Origin: Psychrobacillus sp048572895
GTDB taxonomy: Bacteria > Bacillota > Bacilli > Bacillales_A > Planococcaceae
Direction: 5' to 3'
Assembly (NCBI RefSeq): GCF_048572895.1
Contig: NZ_CP183878.1
Location: 186,001-250,000, forward strand
DNA length: 64,000 bases
The notes under the pieces were generated by a model, which was not told where the DNA came from, made no database searches, and saw only the letters and a list, made by a program, of their open reading frames with translations. Of the stretch, positions 62,270-64,000 are shown piece after piece. The translations under genes were made by a program, and so were the position numbers. Each line of letters opens with the position of its first letter. The first letter of the stretch is position 1.

Positions 62270-62325
62270 TGGATGAATAAAACTAAATAACTTACACACA
62301 TTATTCTTCATGGAGGTGAAATTTC

Positions 62326-62493
62326 ATGTCGAAGAAAAACAACAAGAATAACTCATTAGACCGTGAAGAATTTGGTTTCGGATATGATGTTAGTCCAGAT
62401 GATTTAGATGTATATGTACAAAATAATAAGAGTCAGAAAAAGAAAAATGACGAAATCAAAGAAAAATTTAATTCTAATAATGAAGAAAAATAA
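62326..62493 (+). CDS. Small Lys/Asn/Glu-rich hydrophilic protein, 55 aa
   Basis: ATG 62326, after a strong TGGAGGTGAA, opens 55 codons. The product starts SKKNNKNNSLDREEFGFGYD and ends in a charged helix (KKKNDEIKEKFNSNNEEK). It has no membrane segment and is probably unstructured, like small spore-core or stress peptides. A terminator follows at once. I do not recognise the family. Confidence 0.72.
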   Translation: MSKKNNKNNSLDREEFGFGYDVSPDDLDVYVQNNKSQKKKNDEIKEKFNSNNEEK

Positions 62494-62517
62494 TAATGAC
62501 AACATACCTATTAGTAT

Positions 62518-62558
62518 ACCCATTCACAAAACAATTATCGTTTTGGAGTGGGTTTTTT
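62518..62558 (+). terminator. Rho-independent terminator
   Basis: ACCCATTC...CAAAAC pairs with GTTTTG...GAGTGGGT (one G-U, one bulge), followed by TTTTT. It ends the 55-aa gene. Confidence 0.82.
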
Positions 62559-62661
62559 AGTTTTCTCATAATTCAATACTAGATTAAAAATAAATTGCAG
62601 TTCTATTTTTCCCTTTTATTTCTTACAGTGTAACAACAGCTAGAAAAAAGGGGATGGTAAT

Positions 62662-63534
62662 TTGTTAATCGACGGTGTTTTTTCAGGAGGTGGACTAAAG
62701 GGCTTCGCATTAGTAGGGGCCTATCAAGTGTTAGAGGAAAAAGGATATCGATTCAAGCGAGTAGCAGGCACTAGTGCAGGTGCTATCCTTGCTAGTTTTA
62801 TAGCCGCTGGTTTTACCAGTAAAGAAATAGAAGAGTTATTAAACGAACTAGATACATTAACTCTTTTAGATCCCCGAAAAACAATTCTACCATTGCCATT
62901 TATGAAGTGGATAAATCTATATTGGCGGCTAGGATTATATCAAGGAAAGGCTCTCGAAAATTGGTTTTTAGAAAAGCTTGCCTTAAAGGGAGTATATACC
63001 TTTTCGGACATCGAGCCAGGTTCACTGAAGTTAGTCGCTTCGGATCTTACAAACGGTAAGATGATGGTGCTTCCAGATGACTTAGAGCGTTACGGGATAT
63101 CGGCGTCTAGTTTTCCAATAGCACGCGCTCTCCGAATGAGCTGTGGAATTCCTTTTTTCTTTGAACCTGTCAAATTGAAGGTTACCTCCTCTGAAACGAT
63201 TATTGTGGATGGTGGTGTGTTAAGTAATTTTCCAATGTGGATTTTTGACAATGGAAACAAGAAGAGACCGATAGTAGGCATAAAGCTAAGTAGTAAATCA
63301 GAAGAAATGGAACCTCGTAAAATAAAAAATGGCTTAAGCTTATTTGAAGCATTATTTTCGACAATGAAGAATGCACATGATGAAAAATATATTTCACGAA
63401 AAATTGAAAAGAATATAATTTTTATTCCGGTGGAGGATTACGAAGCAACTCAGTTTGATCTGAGTGAAAAAATGAAAAACGAATTGCTGGAAAAGGGTCG
63501 AAGTCGTGCCATTCAATTTTTGAAAACCTGGTAA
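62662..63534 (+). CDS. Patatin-like phospholipase
   Basis: The 290-residue protein has the oxyanion motif GVFSGGGLKGFALVG at the N-terminus, the nucleophile elbow GTSAG near residue 43 and the dyad Asp in IVDGGVLSNFP. The Ser-Asp dyad is complete, so it should be an active lipid acyl hydrolase, cytoplasmic or peripheral at the membrane. It starts with TTG 62662 after AAAGGGGATGG. Close to bacterial YlbK-type members in layout. Confidence 0.88.
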   Translation: MLIDGVFSGGGLKGFALVGAYQVLEEKGYRFKRVAGTSAGAILASFIAAGFTSKEIEELLNELDTLTLLDPRKTILPLPFMKWINLYWRLGLYQGKALENWFLEKLALKGVYTFSDIEPGSLKLVASDLTNGKMMVLPDDLERYGISASSFPIARALRMSCGIPFFFEPVKLKVTSSETIIVDGGVLSNFPMWIFDNGNKKRPIVGIKLSSKSEEMEPRKIKNGLSLFEALFSTMKNAHDEKYISRKIEKNIIFIPVEDYEATQFDLSEKMKNELLEKGRSRAIQFLKTW

Positions 63535-63604
63535 ATAGAATGTTTAATTTGAAAAGATAAAGGAATAATAAGAAAGAGGATATACTAAAAGGAGAGGTTT
63601 ATTC

Positions 63605-64000
63605 ATGGCAAAGACTGCAAAAGAAGAAGCATTAAAAATCTTAGATAAAAATATGGTTGGTACGATGGCAACAGTTCAGCACAATAAACCACATTCTAGA
63701 TATATGACTTTCTTTAATGATAATTTCACACTATATACTGTGACTAGTAAGAAAACACACAAAGCAGAAGAGTTAAAGCTTAATCCAAATACACATATTC
63801 TCTTAGGGTATGATGGACATGGATTTGGGGATAGTTTTTTGGAAATTGAAGGAACAGTCATTGAGTCAGATGACGAGAATATGAAAGAAAAGGTGTGGAA
63901 CAAGGCACTCAAAGGTTGGTTCGATGGCCCGGAGGATTCAGACCTCTTAATCTTAAAAGTTACCCCTACAAAAATGCGATTGATGAATACAAAAGGAGAG
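63605..64000 (+). CDS. ydaG: Pyridoxamine 5'-phosphate oxidase-like general stress protein (YdaG-like), right-edge partial
   Basis: The frame from ATG 63605, after AAAGGAGAGG, stays open to the window end (132 codons). The split-barrel FMN-binding pattern is present (VGTMATVQHNKPHSRYMTFF, THILLGYDGHGFGD, WFDGPEDSDLLILKVTP). B. subtilis YdaG (general stress protein 26) is the closest I recall, about 140 residues, so only the last few codons are missing. It binds flavin or a similar cofactor. Sigma-B control is expected but not visible. Confidence 0.88.
   Translation, partial: MAKTAKEEALKILDKNMVGTMATVQHNKPHSRYMTFFNDNFTLYTVTSKKTHKAEELKLNPNTHILLGYDGHGFGDSFLEIEGTVIESDDENMKEKVWNKALKGWFDGPEDSDLLILKVTPTKMRLMNTKGE

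Overview
The window looks like the chromosome of a low-GC, endospore-forming member of the Bacillales. Spore genes are scattered through it: cdaS, an alpha/beta SASP, sda, yjcZ-type, prkA, yhbH and spoVR. Ribosome binding sites are strong AGGAGG types and TTG/GTG starts are frequent. The respiratory oxidase is an aa3 quinol oxidase (qoxABCD), and many genes have Bacillus subtilis counterparts. Dispersed intergenic repeats resemble ones I associate with Planococcaceae (Psychrobacillus/Lysinibacillus-like genomes), but I cannot name the genus with certainty. I see no prophage, IS transposase, CRISPR, rRNA or tRNA.

Layout. 1-9.5 kb: an allantoin/ureide catabolic cluster, cut by the left edge. 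It holds ureidoglycine aminohydrolase, two tandem ureidoglycolate dehydrogenases, the three-subunit oxamate carbamoyltransferase (FdrA/AllF, AllG, AllH), carbamate kinase, and an allantoate amidohydrolase. Together they would turn allantoate into oxamate and carbamoyl phosphate and recover ATP. 9.9-10.6 kb: cdaS, a sporulation-type diadenylate cyclase. 10.7-16.8 kb: an MhqR-like quinone/electrophile detoxification cluster with three paralogous ring-cleaving VOC dioxygenases, two flavoprotein reductases, a flavin-reductase-like protein and an MhqD-type esterase. 16.9-25 kb: a PAS-PAS-GGDEF diguanylate cyclase, a MocR regulator beside deoC, several hypotheticals, a MarR-MFS operon and a SLAP-domain protein. 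25.6-31.7 kb: a 1.48-kaa secreted bacillopeptidase F-like protease, then an FG-GAP-like protein.

32-44 kb: a PadR-DUF2812 operon, qoxABCD on the minus strand, yunC, an MBL-fold hydrolase, a CPA1 Na+/H+ antiporter, an aeRF1/VLRF1-like protein, and a SASP. Next comes sda with a strong DnaA-box cluster upstream, then a tiny Cys-rich peptide and a small lipoprotein. 45-49.5 kb: hutUIH on the minus strand. 49.7-55.4 kb: a DUF4349 lipoprotein, prkA, and yhbH-spoVR. 56-64 kb: an HxlR regulator divergent from an MFS/aldo-keto reductase pair, yjcZ, an SDR, a GATase, a threonine aldolase, a patatin-like phospholipase, and the start of a YdaG-like stress protein.

Several genes are too short for ordinary ORF calling and were found by reading the sequence: Sda (44 aa), YjcZ-like (49 aa), an acidic lipoprotein (55 aa), a Lys/Asn-rich 55-aa protein and a 24-aa Cys-rich peptide.

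The most unusual signals are: (1) a repeated intergenic element of about 220 bp, at 32076 and 38759, with five nested stems that are kept although the sequence changes, ending in a terminator-like hairpin, with decayed 3' halves at 55.5 and 56.1 kb; (2) five perfect DnaA boxes plus three near matches in 370 bp between sda and the 24-aa peptide; (3) the ureide-to-carbamoyl-phosphate cluster with its duplicated dehydrogenase; (4) the expanded mhq cluster; (5) direct repeats shared by the MocR gene and deoC.
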